In this document: positions 1 through 8,675 of the stretch, piece by piece
Position numbering within the stretch: the stretch's first letter is position 1
How the letters are laid out: every line of letters starts with the position of its first letter
Assembly (NCBI GenBank): GCA_023254055.1
Contig: JALQYN010000065.1
Span: forward strand, 20,695 to 84,694
DNA: 64,000 nt
Direction of reading: 5' to 3'
Source: Polaribacter sp.
Lineage (GTDB): Bacteria > Bacteroidota > Bacteroidia > Flavobacteriales > Flavobacteriaceae
Notes under the pieces: model-generated
Database searches by the model: none
Told to the model about the DNA's origin: nothing
What the model saw: only the letters and a program-made list of their open reading frames with translations
Program-made: the position numbers and the translations under genes

Positions 1-453
1 TTCTCTTGGTATTTTTAATTTATCAAAAACCGGTCTGTATAAAGTCCCAACCGTTAATGAGCTAATGCTTGTTTCTACAAACAACAACAATCCTGTAATC
101 ATTGCAATTACCTGGATCATTACCCTACTATAACCTGCTTGTTTTTTCTCTAATTTTACAATTAGTTTATTTAAAATATTGATAAAACCTTCAACACCTC
201 TTGAAAACTGAATGAATATTAATAATGCTCCAACTAAAGCACTAAACATAATGGTTCTTGTACTTCCTTTGTCTTGAAAAACATCAACCATTCCTTCTAT
301 CATTGCCAATGTGCCGTCTAACGGATTCCATCCTTTGATAATTAACCAAGAAAACCAAATTCCGAATAACAAAGCAATATAAACTTGCTTTGTTCTTAGT
401 GCTAAAATAATTGCAACAATCGGTGGAATTACCGAAAGAAAACCATACTCCAT
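1..453 (-). CDS. Na+/H+ antiporter, NhaC-like, N-terminal part
   Basis: Reading leftwards from an ATG at 453, an open frame runs off the left edge after 151 residues. The peptide starts MEYGFLSVIPPIVAIILALR and alternates hydrophobic helices with short loops (GIWFSWLIIKGWNPLDG and later SALVGALLIFIQFSRG). This is the N-terminal pattern of the NhaC family of Na+/H+ antiporters, inner-membrane proteins that exchange sodium for protons. Four to five membrane segments are visible. The C-terminal half with the transport core lies outside the window, so substrate is inferred from family only. A box on the minus strand, TATCTTTA, lies about 30 bp upstream and could be its -7 element. Confidence 0.8.
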   Translation of the reverse strand, partial: MEYGFLSVIPPIVAIILALRTKQVYIALLFGIWFSWLIIKGWNPLDGTLAMIEGMVDVFQDKGSTRTIMFSALVGALLIFIQFSRGVEGFINILNKLIVKLEKKQAGYSRVMIQVIAMITGLLLFVETSISSLTVGTLYRPVFDKLKIPRE

Positions 454-556
454 AAAAACTGTTTTTATTAATTTTTTTTTAAAGATACTAATTAAAACAA
501 AATCTATGTTCTTTTGAAGTTTATTCCTATTTTTATTATCTAATCCTAATTGTACA

Positions 557-1099
557 ATGGCAAAGTTTTATACCTCAATTACTAAAAGAGTTCAGCAATT
601 TATTGAAAAACAAAAGGTGTTTTTTGTAGCAACTGCTCCAGAAAACGGAAGAATAAATATATCTCCTAAGGGAATGGATTCTTTTAGAGTGATGAATGAA
701 AACCGTGTTTTGTGGTTAAATGTTACTGGAAGCGGAAATGAAACAGCGGCACATTTATTAGAAAAAAACAGAATAACCATCATGTTTTGTTCTTTTGAAG
801 GTGATCCAAATATTTTACGTTTGTATGGAAAAGGAAAGGAAATCAAAGAAACAGATCCTAATTGGAACGAAGTTATTTCGTTATTTCCAGAAACCCCTGG
901 AACAAGGCAAATTTTTGATATTTCAATAGAATCTGTGCAAACTTCTTGTGGAATGTCTATTCCGTTTTTTGAATATAAAGGAGAGCGAGAAGAATTAAAT
1001 GATTGGGCGGCTAAAAAAGGCAAAGACGGAATTAAAGACTATTGGGAGGCAAAAAACCAAACAAGTATTGATGGTTTGCCAACACATATTTTAAATTAG
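557..1099 (+). CDS. pyridoxamine 5'-phosphate oxidase-family split-barrel protein
   Basis: A 180-residue soluble protein. Residues 10-130 look like the FMN-binding split barrel of the PNPOx-like superfamily: FVATAPENGRINISPKG near residues 23-39, then LWLNVTGSGNETAAHL and ITIMFCSFEGDPNILRLYG. No signal peptide or membrane segment is seen. Members of this group bind FMN, F420 or heme; which one is used here, and the substrate, cannot be told from sequence. The gene stands alone, and its last 9 bases overlap the end of the convergent MFS gene. Confidence 0.8.
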   Translation: MAKFYTSITKRVQQFIEKQKVFFVATAPENGRINISPKGMDSFRVMNENRVLWLNVTGSGNETAAHLLEKNRITIMFCSFEGDPNILRLYGKGKEIKETDPNWNEVISLFPETPGTRQIFDISIESVQTSCGMSIPFFEYKGEREELNDWAAKKGKDGIKDYWEAKNQTSIDGLPTHILN

Positions 1100-2374
1100 C
1101 GACTCTTCTTTTTCGTGTTCTTCTAAATCTTTCCTTAAATCCAGTGCTCTGAAAGAAGGTGAAACAATACCTGTGGTAATAACCGTTATTAAAGTCATTG
1201 TACCTCCAAAAACAACCGCTGTTACGGTTCCCATTAATTTCGCTGTAAAACCACTTTCAAAAGCACCAAGTTCGTTTGATGAACCCACAAACATAGAGTT
1301 TACGGATGAAACTCTTCCTCTCATGTGATCTGGTGTTTTCAATTGTAAAATTGTTTGCCTAATTACCATAGAAATTCCGTCTGTAACTCCGCTAAAAAAT
1401 AGTGCAAGCAATGAAACCCAAAATATTGTTGACAACCCAAAGACGATAATACAAACCCCAAAACCAAAGATTGCAAAAAGCAGTTTTTTTCCTGCGTTTT
1501 TACTAATTGGAATATAGGCCGTAATAAACATTGTTAAGAATGCGCCAATTGCAGGGGCCGCTCTTAAAGCACCAAATCCTTGTGGGCCAACTTTTAAAAT
1601 ATCTTGTGCATAAATAGGCAATAAGGCAACTGCTCCTCCAAACAAAACCGAAACCATATCTAGCGTAATCGCTCCAAAAATTGCTTTTGTTTTATACACA
1701 AATTGAATTCCTTCTTTTAAGCTTTGAAAAATAGGTTCTCCAATTTTGGGATTTAATATGGGTTTTTTTCTAATTAAAAAAACCAACCCAAAAGAAAAGA
1801 TAACGAGGAAAAAAACAATAGACAATGACCAATGGACTCCAATCCATAAAATAGAAAAACCTGCAAAAGCCGGCCCTAAAACAGAGGCCATTTGCCAGGT
1901 AGAACTGCTCCATGTTGCTGCGTTTGGATATAATTTTTTAGGGACTATTAAGGCTATTAATGAAAATACTGTTGGACTAAAAAAAGCTCGTAAAAATCCA
2001 CCAAAAAAAACCAACCCATAAATGGAGTATAAAACTGTTTTTGTTGACCAATCTGAAACAATTGTTGGCCATGTCAATAGAAACAATCCTAGGCTTATTA
2101 TTGAAAACAACCCAATACATAACGCAAATAAATTTCGTTTTTCTTTTTGATCTACAATATGACCTGCAAACAACGCCATTGAAACAGCCGGTATCACTTC
2201 CATAAGTCCGATCATTCCTAATGATAAAGGGTTTTTGGTTATACTATAAACTTGCCATTCTATAATGATAAACTGCATTGACCAACCAAAAATCAACACA
2301 AACCTTATGATTAAAAAAATATTGAATTCTTTAATCCGCAAAGCCGCGTAAGGATCTTTTTTTACTCTTTGCAC
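1091..2374 (-). CDS. MFS transporter (exporter-like)
   Basis: A 427-residue inner-membrane protein with about 12 hydrophobic helices. The loop AGHIVDQKEKR around residues 71-81 is the motif A of the major facilitator superfamily, and the overall layout resembles the MFS_3/enterobactin-exporter-like group. The start is GTG at 2374; the peptide then reads QRVKKDPYAALRIKEF, a beginning typical of this group in Bacteroidetes, and there is no in-frame ATG for the next 30 residues. It starts 4 bp after the stop of the ACT-domain gene, so the two are probably co-transcribed. The substrate is unknown. Confidence 0.85.
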   Translation of the reverse strand: MQRVKKDPYAALRIKEFNIFLIIRFVLIFGWSMQFIIIEWQVYSITKNPLSLGMIGLMEVIPAVSMALFAGHIVDQKEKRNLFALCIGLFSIISLGLFLLTWPTIVSDWSTKTVLYSIYGLVFFGGFLRAFFSPTVFSLIALIVPKKLYPNAATWSSSTWQMASVLGPAFAGFSILWIGVHWSLSIVFFLVIFSFGLVFLIRKKPILNPKIGEPIFQSLKEGIQFVYKTKAIFGAITLDMVSVLFGGAVALLPIYAQDILKVGPQGFGALRAAPAIGAFLTMFITAYIPISKNAGKKLLFAIFGFGVCIIVFGLSTIFWVSLLALFFSGVTDGISMVIRQTILQLKTPDHMRGRVSSVNSMFVGSSNELGAFESGFTAKLMGTVTAVVFGGTMTLITVITTGIVSPSFRALDLRKDLEEHEKEESLI

Positions 2375-2378
2375 AACG

Positions 2379-3038
2379 TTAGTTCAGCTTTAAATCCATT
2401 AAAATAGCAAACGTTTCGTTAACGTCTTCTTCTTTTACCACAATGGTCATTTCATGGGTTGTAGAAATGATTTCTTGTAACGGAATATTTGCCCAAGCTA
2501 ACTGCTTTAAAATAAAGTAATAAACACCTGATTGATCTAAATTGTCTTTTGGTAATTTAATAGTAATTGAAGCCAAGTCTAAAACACTATGAATGAGTGT
2601 TTCGTTTTTAAAAATATCCACTACATACTGCTGAAGATTTTTACTTATTACAATATTACTTTCAAAAATTCCTTGAGAAACCGTTAAAAAATAATCATTA
2701 TTGTCTGATGCTTTGCTTAACAGTTTCGCAATTTCTTTTAATAAAGAAGGGGTGTTTTTAAACGTAAAATCACATAAATCTGACCGAACAATAAAGTCTC
2801 CTAAATTTGAAGCTAGTTTTTTTATGTTTCTTCTAATGCGTAATTCGTTTGCTGGTGATAAGCGATTTATTGCCATCATTACAGCCCCTATTTTTATTTC
2901 TTTTTTTAATAATTCAGAAACTTCTGGTAAAATAATTCTAGCTAAAGAAGATACATTAATTAGCTTTTCATTCAGCGCCTCTTCAATAAAAGGTGTTTTA
3001 CGTATTGTGCTTTCTACAGCTTCTTGGATTGTTTTCAT
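2379..3038 (-). CDS. ACT-domain-like regulatory protein next to aspartokinase
   Basis: A 219-residue protein starting at MKTIQEAVESTIRK; a longer frame back to 3179 exists but runs through the divergent promoter and the lysC start, so I use the ATG at 3038. The C-terminal part (about residues 130-219) looks like a tandem ACT regulatory fold: ILKQLAWANIPLQEIISTTH followed by EMTIVVKEEDVNETFAIL, which is the helix-strand pattern of aspartokinase ACT domains. The N-terminal 100 residues (VSSLARIILPEVSELLKKEI) are a helical region I do not recognise. No kinase domain is present. It lies divergent to aspartokinase, which suggests a link to that pathway, but function is unproven. Confidence 0.65.
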   Translation of the reverse strand: MKTIQEAVESTIRKTPFIEEALNEKLINVSSLARIILPEVSELLKKEIKIGAVMMAINRLSPANELRIRRNIKKLASNLGDFIVRSDLCDFTFKNTPSLLKEIAKLLSKASDNNDYFLTVSQGIFESNIVISKNLQQYVVDIFKNETLIHSVLDLASITIKLPKDNLDQSGVYYFILKQLAWANIPLQEIISTTHEMTIVVKEEDVNETFAILMDLKLN

Positions 3039-3084
3039 TTTGTTTAATTTTAAACACTCTGTTATAATATGTAAATATATTAAA

Positions 3085-3092
3085 TAAATTTG
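3085..3092 (+). promoter_or_regulatory. -7 promoter box of aspartokinase gene
   Basis: TAAATTTG matches the Bacteroidetes -7 consensus TAnnTTTG and lies 44 bp before the aspartokinase ATG. A clear TTG -33 element at the usual 17-23 bp distance is not seen. Confidence 0.5.
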
Positions 3093-3136
3093 TTGTTGTT
3101 TGTGTTTCGTTGTTTTTTTGTTCAAAAAAGAACTAA

Positions 3137-4480
3137 ATGATTGTTTTAAAATTTGGAGGAACTTCTGTTGGGAGTGCAAAAAACATTAAAAAAGTTGTTG
3201 AAATAATTTCAAGAAACAGGGCCTCAAAAATTGTTGTACTGTCTGCTGTTTCTGGCACAACCAATTCGTTATTAGCGATTGCGAAAGCAATTAAGAACAA
3301 TCAATTAATTGAAGGTTTAGAATTAATAAAGCTTTTAGAAAAAGAATATCTGCTTATAATATCAGAGTTGTTTGCAACCAACCACTATAAAAACAAAGCG
3401 TTAAAGTTTGTTTTAGAGAAGTTTAATGATCTTAAAAATTTGTCAAACGAGACTGTAAATTTAGAAAACAGCATTGTTGCCCAAGGGGAAATTTTATCTA
3501 CGAACCTAGTGCAATTGTTTTTAGAAGAGTCTAACATTTCTTCTTCCTTTATTTCTGCTCTTGATTTTATGATTGTTGATGAAGAAGGTGAGCCTGTTGT
3601 TTCAAAAATAAAGGAAAAACTCTGTCCAATTATTAACAAAAACCAAGCAGGTAATACTTGGATTACGCAAGGTTTTATTTGTAGAAACAATAATGGGGCA
3701 ATTGATAATTTAAAGCGAGGGGGAAGTGATTATACGGCTTCATTAATTGGTGCCGCAATAGATGCAGTTGAAATTCAAATTTGGACAGATATTAATGGAA
3801 TGCATAATAACGATCCTCGGTTTGTAGAAAACACTTTTTCTATAAGAGAAATCTCTTTTGATGAAGCTGCAGAGCTGGCTTATTTTGGGGCAAAAATATT
3901 ACATCCACAGAGTTTAATTCCTGCAAAAGAGAACAACATTCCTGTGTTGTTAAAAAATACGTTTAGCCCTTTTTCTGAAGGAACAATTATTAAAAATAAA
4001 ACGGTAAATAAAGGGATTACAGCAATTGCGGCCAAAGACGGAATTACAGCAATTAAAATAAAATCATTCCGCATGTTGATGGCTTATGGATTTCTTAAAA
4101 AGGTTTTTGAGGTCTTTGAAAATAATCAAACAGCCATTGATATGATTACAACATCAGAAGTTGCGGTTTCATTGACAATAGATAATTGTTCTAAAATTAC
4201 CTCAATTGTTTCAGAATTAGAAAACTACGGAAAAGTAGAGGTAGAAAACAATTTAAGTATAATTTGTGTTGCGGGAGATTTTTCTCAAAATAGTGAGGGG
4301 GTAAGTGCGCAAGTTGTTAACTCTTTAAAAGATATTCCTATTAGAATGATTTCTTATGGTGGTAGCAATTACAATATTTCTCTTTTAGTAAATAGCAACG
4401 ATAAAATAGCAGCGCTCAATTCTTTAAACTCTGGCTTGTTTAAAAATGGTGTTGGTTTTCAGAAGCAATTGGTTGGTTAG
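3137..4480 (+). CDS. lysC: aspartate kinase, monofunctional
   Basis: A 447-residue enzyme that phosphorylates L-aspartate, the first step towards lysine, threonine, methionine and diaminopimelate. The kinase domain opens with KFGGTSVGSAKNI (residues 5-17) and contains TQGFICRNNNGAIDNLKRGG, SDYTASLIGAAIDA and EIQIWTDINGMHNNDPR, all hallmarks of the family. The C-terminal 150 residues form two ACT domains (IKSFRMLMAYGFLKKVFEVF and IPIRMISYGGSNYNISLLV) that normally give feedback control. Length matches stand-alone aspartokinases and there is no fused homoserine dehydrogenase. It is divergent from the ACT-domain gene. Confidence 0.93.
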   Translation: MIVLKFGGTSVGSAKNIKKVVEIISRNRASKIVVLSAVSGTTNSLLAIAKAIKNNQLIEGLELIKLLEKEYLLIISELFATNHYKNKALKFVLEKFNDLKNLSNETVNLENSIVAQGEILSTNLVQLFLEESNISSSFISALDFMIVDEEGEPVVSKIKEKLCPIINKNQAGNTWITQGFICRNNNGAIDNLKRGGSDYTASLIGAAIDAVEIQIWTDINGMHNNDPRFVENTFSIREISFDEAAELAYFGAKILHPQSLIPAKENNIPVLLKNTFSPFSEGTIIKNKTVNKGITAIAAKDGITAIKIKSFRMLMAYGFLKKVFEVFENNQTAIDMITTSEVAVSLTIDNCSKITSIVSELENYGKVEVENNLSIICVAGDFSQNSEGVSAQVVNSLKDIPIRMISYGGSNYNISLLVNSNDKIAALNSLNSGLFKNGVGFQKQLVG

Positions 4481-4526
4481 GAGATTAAACTAACAAGATG
4501 GTTTTTTAGTTATTAAATGTAAACAA

Positions 4527-5534
4527 CTAATTTAATTTATGAGTTAGTTTTTCAAACTGATCTTTTGCTTCTTTTCCGTTGTATAAGACATTAAAAACCG
4601 CGTCGATTATTGGTGTTTTTGCACCGTTTTTTTCGTTGATTTCATATGCACTTTTTGTTGCATAGTATCCTTCTGCAACCATACTCATTTCCATCATAGC
4701 TGATTTAACAGTATATCCTTTGCCAATCATGTTTCCAAACAATCTATTTCTACTAAATGTCGAATAACCAGTTACTAATAAGTCTCCTAAATAGGCTGAG
4801 TTATTAATATTTCGCTTCATTTTGTGAACTTTTTTAATAAAGCGCTTCATTTCTCTAATTGCATTGCTCATTAATACCGATTGAAAATTGTCTCCATACC
4901 CTAAGCCATGTGCAATTCCTGCTGCAATAGCGTATATGTTTTTTAACATTGCTGCATATTCTGTACCTATTATGTCATCAGAAATTTTCGTTTTTATGTA
5001 GCTGCTTTCAATAAACTTGCTTAACATTTTTGCTTTTTCTTGATCTTGACACGCTAATGTTAAATAGGACAAACGTTCCATTGCAACTTCCTCTGCATGA
5101 CATGGTCCGGTTATCACTCCTATATTTTCCAAAGGAATTTTATACGTTTCATGAAAATGCTCTCCAATAATTAATCCTGTTTCTGGAACGATTCCTTTAA
5201 TCGCAGAAAAGATTATTTTTCCTTCTAAGGATGTGGTTATTTTATCTAGTTCGGTTTTTAAAAATGCAGAAGGTATAACAAAAATTAAAACAGCATAATT
5301 GTTTACAAAGTAATTTATATCGTTAGAAAGGTCTAATTTCTCTGGTTTTAGCTCTGCAGAACTTAAATAATTTGGGTTGTTATTGTTCTTTTTAATGTGC
5401 TCAATTGCATAAGCGCTTCTCATATACCAACCAACTCTGTCTAAGTTTTCGGTTAGCATTTTTACAATCGCGGTTGCCCAACTTCCTCCTCCAAAAACGG
5501 CTATTTTAGGGTTTGAATTCATATTTACATTCAT
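4527..5534 (-). CDS. gpsA: glycerol-3-phosphate dehydrogenase [NAD(P)+]
   Basis: A 335-residue cytosolic enzyme that reduces dihydroxyacetone phosphate to sn-glycerol 3-phosphate for phospholipid synthesis. The Rossmann motif FGGGSWATA lies near the N-terminus, followed by VITGPCHAEEVA and the catalytic-lysine segment EYAAMLKNIYAIAAGIAHGL with GDN. An upstream TTG at 5546 is in frame, but ATG 5534 or ATG 5522 are better starts; I take 5534. The gene is transcribed alone, convergent with lysC and divergent from the flippase gene. Confidence 0.93.
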   Translation of the reverse strand: MNVNMNSNPKIAVFGGGSWATAIVKMLTENLDRVGWYMRSAYAIEHIKKNNNNPNYLSSAELKPEKLDLSNDINYFVNNYAVLIFVIPSAFLKTELDKITTSLEGKIIFSAIKGIVPETGLIIGEHFHETYKIPLENIGVITGPCHAEEVAMERLSYLTLACQDQEKAKMLSKFIESSYIKTKISDDIIGTEYAAMLKNIYAIAAGIAHGLGYGDNFQSVLMSNAIREMKRFIKKVHKMKRNINNSAYLGDLLVTGYSTFSRNRLFGNMIGKGYTVKSAMMEMSMVAEGYYATKSAYEINEKNGAKTPIIDAVFNVLYNGKEAKDQFEKLTHKLN

Positions 5535-5591
5535 TAAAGAGCTCAAATGTAATAAAACAAAGTTCTATCGCACAAAACTTGCGGTAATTAT

Positions 5592-5599
5592 TATATTTG
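5592..5599 (+). promoter_or_regulatory. -7 promoter box of flippase operon
   Basis: TATATTTG fits TAnnTTTG and ends 16 bp before the TTG start of the flippase gene. A TTG at 5579-5581 lies too close (10 bp) to serve as a standard -33 element. Confidence 0.45.
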
Positions 5600-5615
5600 T
5601 ACAAGACTTTTTCTT

Positions 5616-7070
5616 TTGAGTAGTTTAAAACGATTTTTTAAAGACACAATTATTTATGGTATTGCGGCAGTTCTGCCAAGAGCAATAAATATTTTTTTAG
5701 TAAAACTACACACCTCTACTTTAGAGGCAGATAAATATGCTGTTAACACAGATTATTATGTGTATGCGGCTTATTTTAATGCTTTATTAACTTACGGACT
5801 GGAAACTGCTTTTTTTCGCTTTTTTTCGAAAGAAAAAGAAAAGGGAAAAATACTCTCTACTTCTTTTATTAGTTTGTTTGTTACAAGTTTGTTGTTTTTA
5901 ATAACCTCTTTGTTTTTTAGCCAGACGCTTTCAGTTTTCTTTGGTTTTAAAAATCCGTTGTTTTTTAAATTATTAATATGGACAATTACTCTAGACACAT
6001 TTGTTGTAATTCCCTATGCCTATTTACGTGTTGCCAATAAACCGATTCGCTTTACTGCTTATAAAATTTTAAATATTTTAATTTTTGCGTTATTAAATGT
6101 ATTCTTTTTATGGTTTGTGCCTTACGCAATACATCAAAATATTTCCTTGCCTAGTTTTATTATTGAATATTACAACGCATACCCTAAAGTGATGCATATT
6201 TTTGTTGCTGGAACTATTGCAAGCGCTACAACATTTTTATTCTTGTTTCCGATCATTTTTAAATTTAAAATTGATTTTGATTTTCAGCTCTTAAAAAAAA
6301 TGCTGCGATATAGTTTACCTATAATGGTTGGAAGCCTTGCGTTTGTTACCAACGAAAATTTAGACAAACTTTTATTGGGAGATTTAATTGGAGAAACACA
6401 AATGGGGATTTACGCCGCTTGTTATAAATTAGGGGTGTTTATGATGTTATACATTATGGCTTTTCGTTTAGGAGCAGAACCTTTTTTCTTTAATCAAGCA
6501 GACAAAAAAAACGCTAAAGAAACCTATGCTAAAATACTAACATGGTTTACTATTTTAGGGGCTTTGTTTATGTTAATTGTTGTTGTTTTTATTGATTTTT
6601 TTGCTAAAATTTTATTAGGAAAACCAGAATACTTTGAAGCTTTACAAATTGTACCTATTATTTTATTAGCTAATTTATTTTTAGGGATTTATAACAACTT
6701 GTCTATTTGGTATAAATTAACTGATAAAACGAAATACGGAATGTATTTTTCTGTTTTAGGAGCTGTAATTACAATCTTATTTAACATTATTATGATTCCT
6801 ATAATTGGTTTTATGGCTTCTGCTTGGGCAACTCTAATTACATACGGATTTATGATGACCATTTCTTATCTCGTGGGTAAAAAACAGTATCCAGTTCCTT
6901 ATCAATTAAAAAAAGTTCTTTTTTATCTCTTTTTTACAACACTGCTTTGTTGGGTTTCTTTTAGTTTGTTTAGAGGAAATAGTTGGTTTTCATTCTTAGC
7001 AATTTTTAGTTACTTTGGCGGTGTCTATTTACTAGAAAAATCAACCATAAAACAATTTTTGAAACACTAA
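5616..7070 (+). CDS. oligosaccharide flippase (MATE/MOP superfamily)
   Basis: A 484-residue inner-membrane protein with about 14 hydrophobic helices. The start LKRFFKDTIIYGIAAVLPRAINIFL is the characteristic first helix of the polysaccharide-export/lipid-linked oligosaccharide flippase group in Bacteroidetes, and the mid-section LPIMVGSLAFVTNENLDKLLLG carries the repeated first-helix pattern of the second half. No ATG is available near the front; the start is TTG at 5616. It probably flips a lipid-linked glycan across the inner membrane; the glycan is unknown. The dut gene follows after 3 bp, so they form an operon. Confidence 0.85.
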   Translation: MSSLKRFFKDTIIYGIAAVLPRAINIFLVKLHTSTLEADKYAVNTDYYVYAAYFNALLTYGLETAFFRFFSKEKEKGKILSTSFISLFVTSLLFLITSLFFSQTLSVFFGFKNPLFFKLLIWTITLDTFVVIPYAYLRVANKPIRFTAYKILNILIFALLNVFFLWFVPYAIHQNISLPSFIIEYYNAYPKVMHIFVAGTIASATTFLFLFPIIFKFKIDFDFQLLKKMLRYSLPIMVGSLAFVTNENLDKLLLGDLIGETQMGIYAACYKLGVFMMLYIMAFRLGAEPFFFNQADKKNAKETYAKILTWFTILGALFMLIVVVFIDFFAKILLGKPEYFEALQIVPIILLANLFLGIYNNLSIWYKLTDKTKYGMYFSVLGAVITILFNIIMIPIIGFMASAWATLITYGFMMTISYLVGKKQYPVPYQLKKVLFYLFFTTLLCWVSFSLFRGNSWFSFLAIFSYFGGVYLLEKSTIKQFLKH

Positions 7071-7073
7071 TTT

Positions 7074-7505
7074 ATGAACGTAAAAATAATCAATGCATCA
7101 AAACACCAAACACCTGCTTATGAAACCGAGGGTTCTGCAGGGATGGATTTGCGTGCAAATATTGAAGAAGAAATTATCTTAAAACCACTAGAAAGAACCA
7201 TTGTAAAAACAGGGTTGTTTATTGCATTACCTATTGGGTTTGAAGCACAAGTAAGACCAAGAAGTGGCTTGGCTGCAAAAAAGGGAATTACTGTTTTAAA
7301 TTCTCCAGGAACTGTTGATGCTGATTATCGTGGAGAAATTGGTGTTATTTTAGTGAATCTCTCTAATGATGATTTTGTAATTAAAGATGGAGAGCGTATT
7401 GCTCAACTTATCATAGCAAAACACGAGCGTGTACAGTGGAACGAAGTTGACGTTTTAAACGAAACAAAACGTGGTTCGGGTGGGTTTGGTAGTACTGGAG
7501 TTTAA
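7074..7505 (+). CDS. dut: dUTP diphosphatase (dUTPase)
   Basis: A 143-residue trimeric enzyme that hydrolyses dUTP to dUMP and pyrophosphate, keeping uracil out of DNA. All five family motifs are present: AGMDLR (22-27), RPRSGLA (61-67), [13 protein letters not shown] (79-91), ERIAQL (107-112) and [10 protein letters not shown] (133-142). Full length with ATG start. It is placed 3 bp after the flippase gene and 2 bp before the next small gene. Confidence 0.97.
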   Translation: MNVKIINASKHQTPAYETEGSAGMDLRANIEEEIILKPLERTIVKTGLFIALPIGFEAQVRPRSGLAAKKGITVLNSPGTVDADYRGEIGVILVNLSNDDFVIKDGERIAQLIIAKHERVQWNEVDVLNETKRGSGGFGSTGV

Positions 7506-7507
7506 AG

Positions 7508-7873
7508 ATGAAAGAATTTGATTTACAGCCTTTACGCATAACTTCTGGGTGGAATGTAGAATGGAATCTTTTCTATGAGGTAGATCCTTCTGAAAAAACC
7601 ATGCATTATTTAGATGCTAGTTCTTTGTTGCACTTAAGTAATTACAACACGATGAGAGCTATCGATCTAGATTTTAGGCCAGAAAATGATTTAAATGGGT
7701 GTTTTTACCTTAGGGTTATTAATTTAAAAAAAGTTGAAAATCCAAAAACGAAAAAAATAGATTATGAGGGTGATTGGGAAAATTTATACTTCGAACTTAC
7801 ATCAAAAAGTAGGTTAGAAGTTGTCAAAGAAATTGAGCGATTGGTTGTTCAAATACCGCCTTTTAAAGAATAA
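7508..7873 (+). CDS. conserved hypothetical protein in dut operon
   Basis: A 121-residue soluble protein I do not recognise. It has no signal peptide, no membrane segment and no cysteine cluster. It is rich in acidic and aromatic residues (GWNVEWNLFYEVDPSEKTMHY, YEGDWENLYFEL) and looks like a single compact alpha/beta fold. It starts 2 bp after the dut stop, so it is translated from the same transcript. It could equally be an orphan small-domain protein tied to the flippase; no function is proposed. Confidence 0.75.
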   Translation: MKEFDLQPLRITSGWNVEWNLFYEVDPSEKTMHYLDASSLLHLSNYNTMRAIDLDFRPENDLNGCFYLRVINLKKVENPKTKKIDYEGDWENLYFELTSKSRLEVVKEIERLVVQIPPFKE

Positions 7874-7912
7874 TATTTAAAAGGTTATTATTATAATTTA
7901 AAAAATGATTTT

Positions 7913-8065
7913 ATGATTTTAGGAGTATGTGAGTGGTTGAGTACCAAAACAAATTTTACAGCAAAAAACATTAGAATATTGTTTGTATTACTTGTTCTGT
8001 TTGCTGGTTTTGGTATTGGAGCTTATTTAATTTTATGGTTGGTGAAAATACTATCTAAAGAATAG
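7913..8065 (+). CDS. small PspC-domain membrane protein
   Basis: A 50-residue peptide starting MILGVCEWLSTKTNFTAKNI and continuing RILFVLLVLFAGFGIGAYLI before a short basic tail. This is the core of the PspC domain: the G-V-C-x-x-L motif, then a single transmembrane helix. It lacks the longer N-terminus of typical phage-shock PspC proteins, as is common for stand-alone versions in Bacteroidetes. It sits 39 bp after the hypothetical gene, in the same direction. It is likely an envelope-associated protein of unknown specific role. Confidence 0.75.
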   Translation: MILGVCEWLSTKTNFTAKNIRILFVLLVLFAGFGIGAYLILWLVKILSKE

Positions 8066-8067
8066 TT

Positions 8068-8604
8068 TTAGATTATTTTATAAACCTGACTCATTTTTCT
8101 CACTTCTTTATGTAATAATTCAAAAGGGAGAAAAGTATGAGAATGATATTTGAAACCTAATTTTTTATAAAACTCGAAAGCTTTCGGTTTTTCATCCATG
8201 GCGTCTAGCCAAATACTAGTATATCCTTTTTCTTTCGCTTTTACCTCTAACCAAGTAAGCAGCGTTGTTCCTATTCCTTTTCCTTGTGTTTTTGGATGTA
8301 AATAAATACGATGTAGCTTAACTTGTTTTGTTACCGACAAACCTTTTAGTTTTTCATTCCAAATAATTCTAAAAACACCAACAACTTCTTTTTTAAAAAG
8401 AATAAAATAATATTCAGCCTGTTCATTTGACAGCTCTTTTAAAATAGTCTCTTTTGAATAGTTTGAATTTACATACCAATCTCCGTTATCAGTCCAAAAA
8501 TGAGAATATGCAGGAGGATAAATTTCTTTCATTAATGAGTATAACACCTTATCATCTGACGTTTTAATAGGCTCTAAAAAAAGGTGGGTTGAAATTTTTA
8601 TCAT
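8068..8604 (-). CDS. GNAT-family N-acetyltransferase
   Basis: A 178-residue protein with the acetyl-CoA-binding signature LHPKTQGKGIGTTLLTWLEV (the Q/R-x-x-G-x-G/A motif) and the following strand-helix AMDEKPKAFEFYKKLGFKYH, the usual end of a GNAT fold. It transfers an acetyl group to an unknown amine substrate; GNAT specificity cannot be read from sequence. It lies downstream of recA on the same strand, but a strong hairpin between them suggests separate transcription. Confidence 0.85.
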   Translation of the reverse strand: MIKISTHLFLEPIKTSDDKVLYSLMKEIYPPAYSHFWTDNGDWYVNSNYSKETILKELSNEQAEYYFILFKKEVVGVFRIIWNEKLKGLSVTKQVKLHRIYLHPKTQGKGIGTTLLTWLEVKAKEKGYTSIWLDAMDEKPKAFEFYKKLGFKYHSHTFLPFELLHKEVRKMSQVYKII

Positions 8605-8610
8605 GTTGTA

Positions 8611-8648
8611 AACATAAAAAAGCTATTTCAATAAATTGAAATAGCTTT
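8611..8648 (-). terminator. rho-independent terminator of recA
   Basis: AGCTATTTCAAT (8621-8632) pairs with ATTGAAATAGCT (8635-8646), extended by two A-T pairs, leaving a 2-base loop. Read on the minus strand it is followed by TTTTTATGTTT. It lies between the recA stop and the GNAT start. Confidence 0.85.
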
Positions 8649-8675
8649 ACTATTAAGTAGAACTTTTAAAAACAC

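Noticed and set aside
3039..3179. N-terminal extension of the ACT-domain gene
   Set aside because: The frame stays open up to 3179, but it would overlap the lysC start and the divergent promoter region; MKTIQEAVESTIRK at 3038 is a natural start.
4481..4526. hairpin GTTAG...CTAAC between lysC and gpsA as terminator
   Set aside because: Only a 5-bp stem, and the T run is not adjacent; too weak to call.
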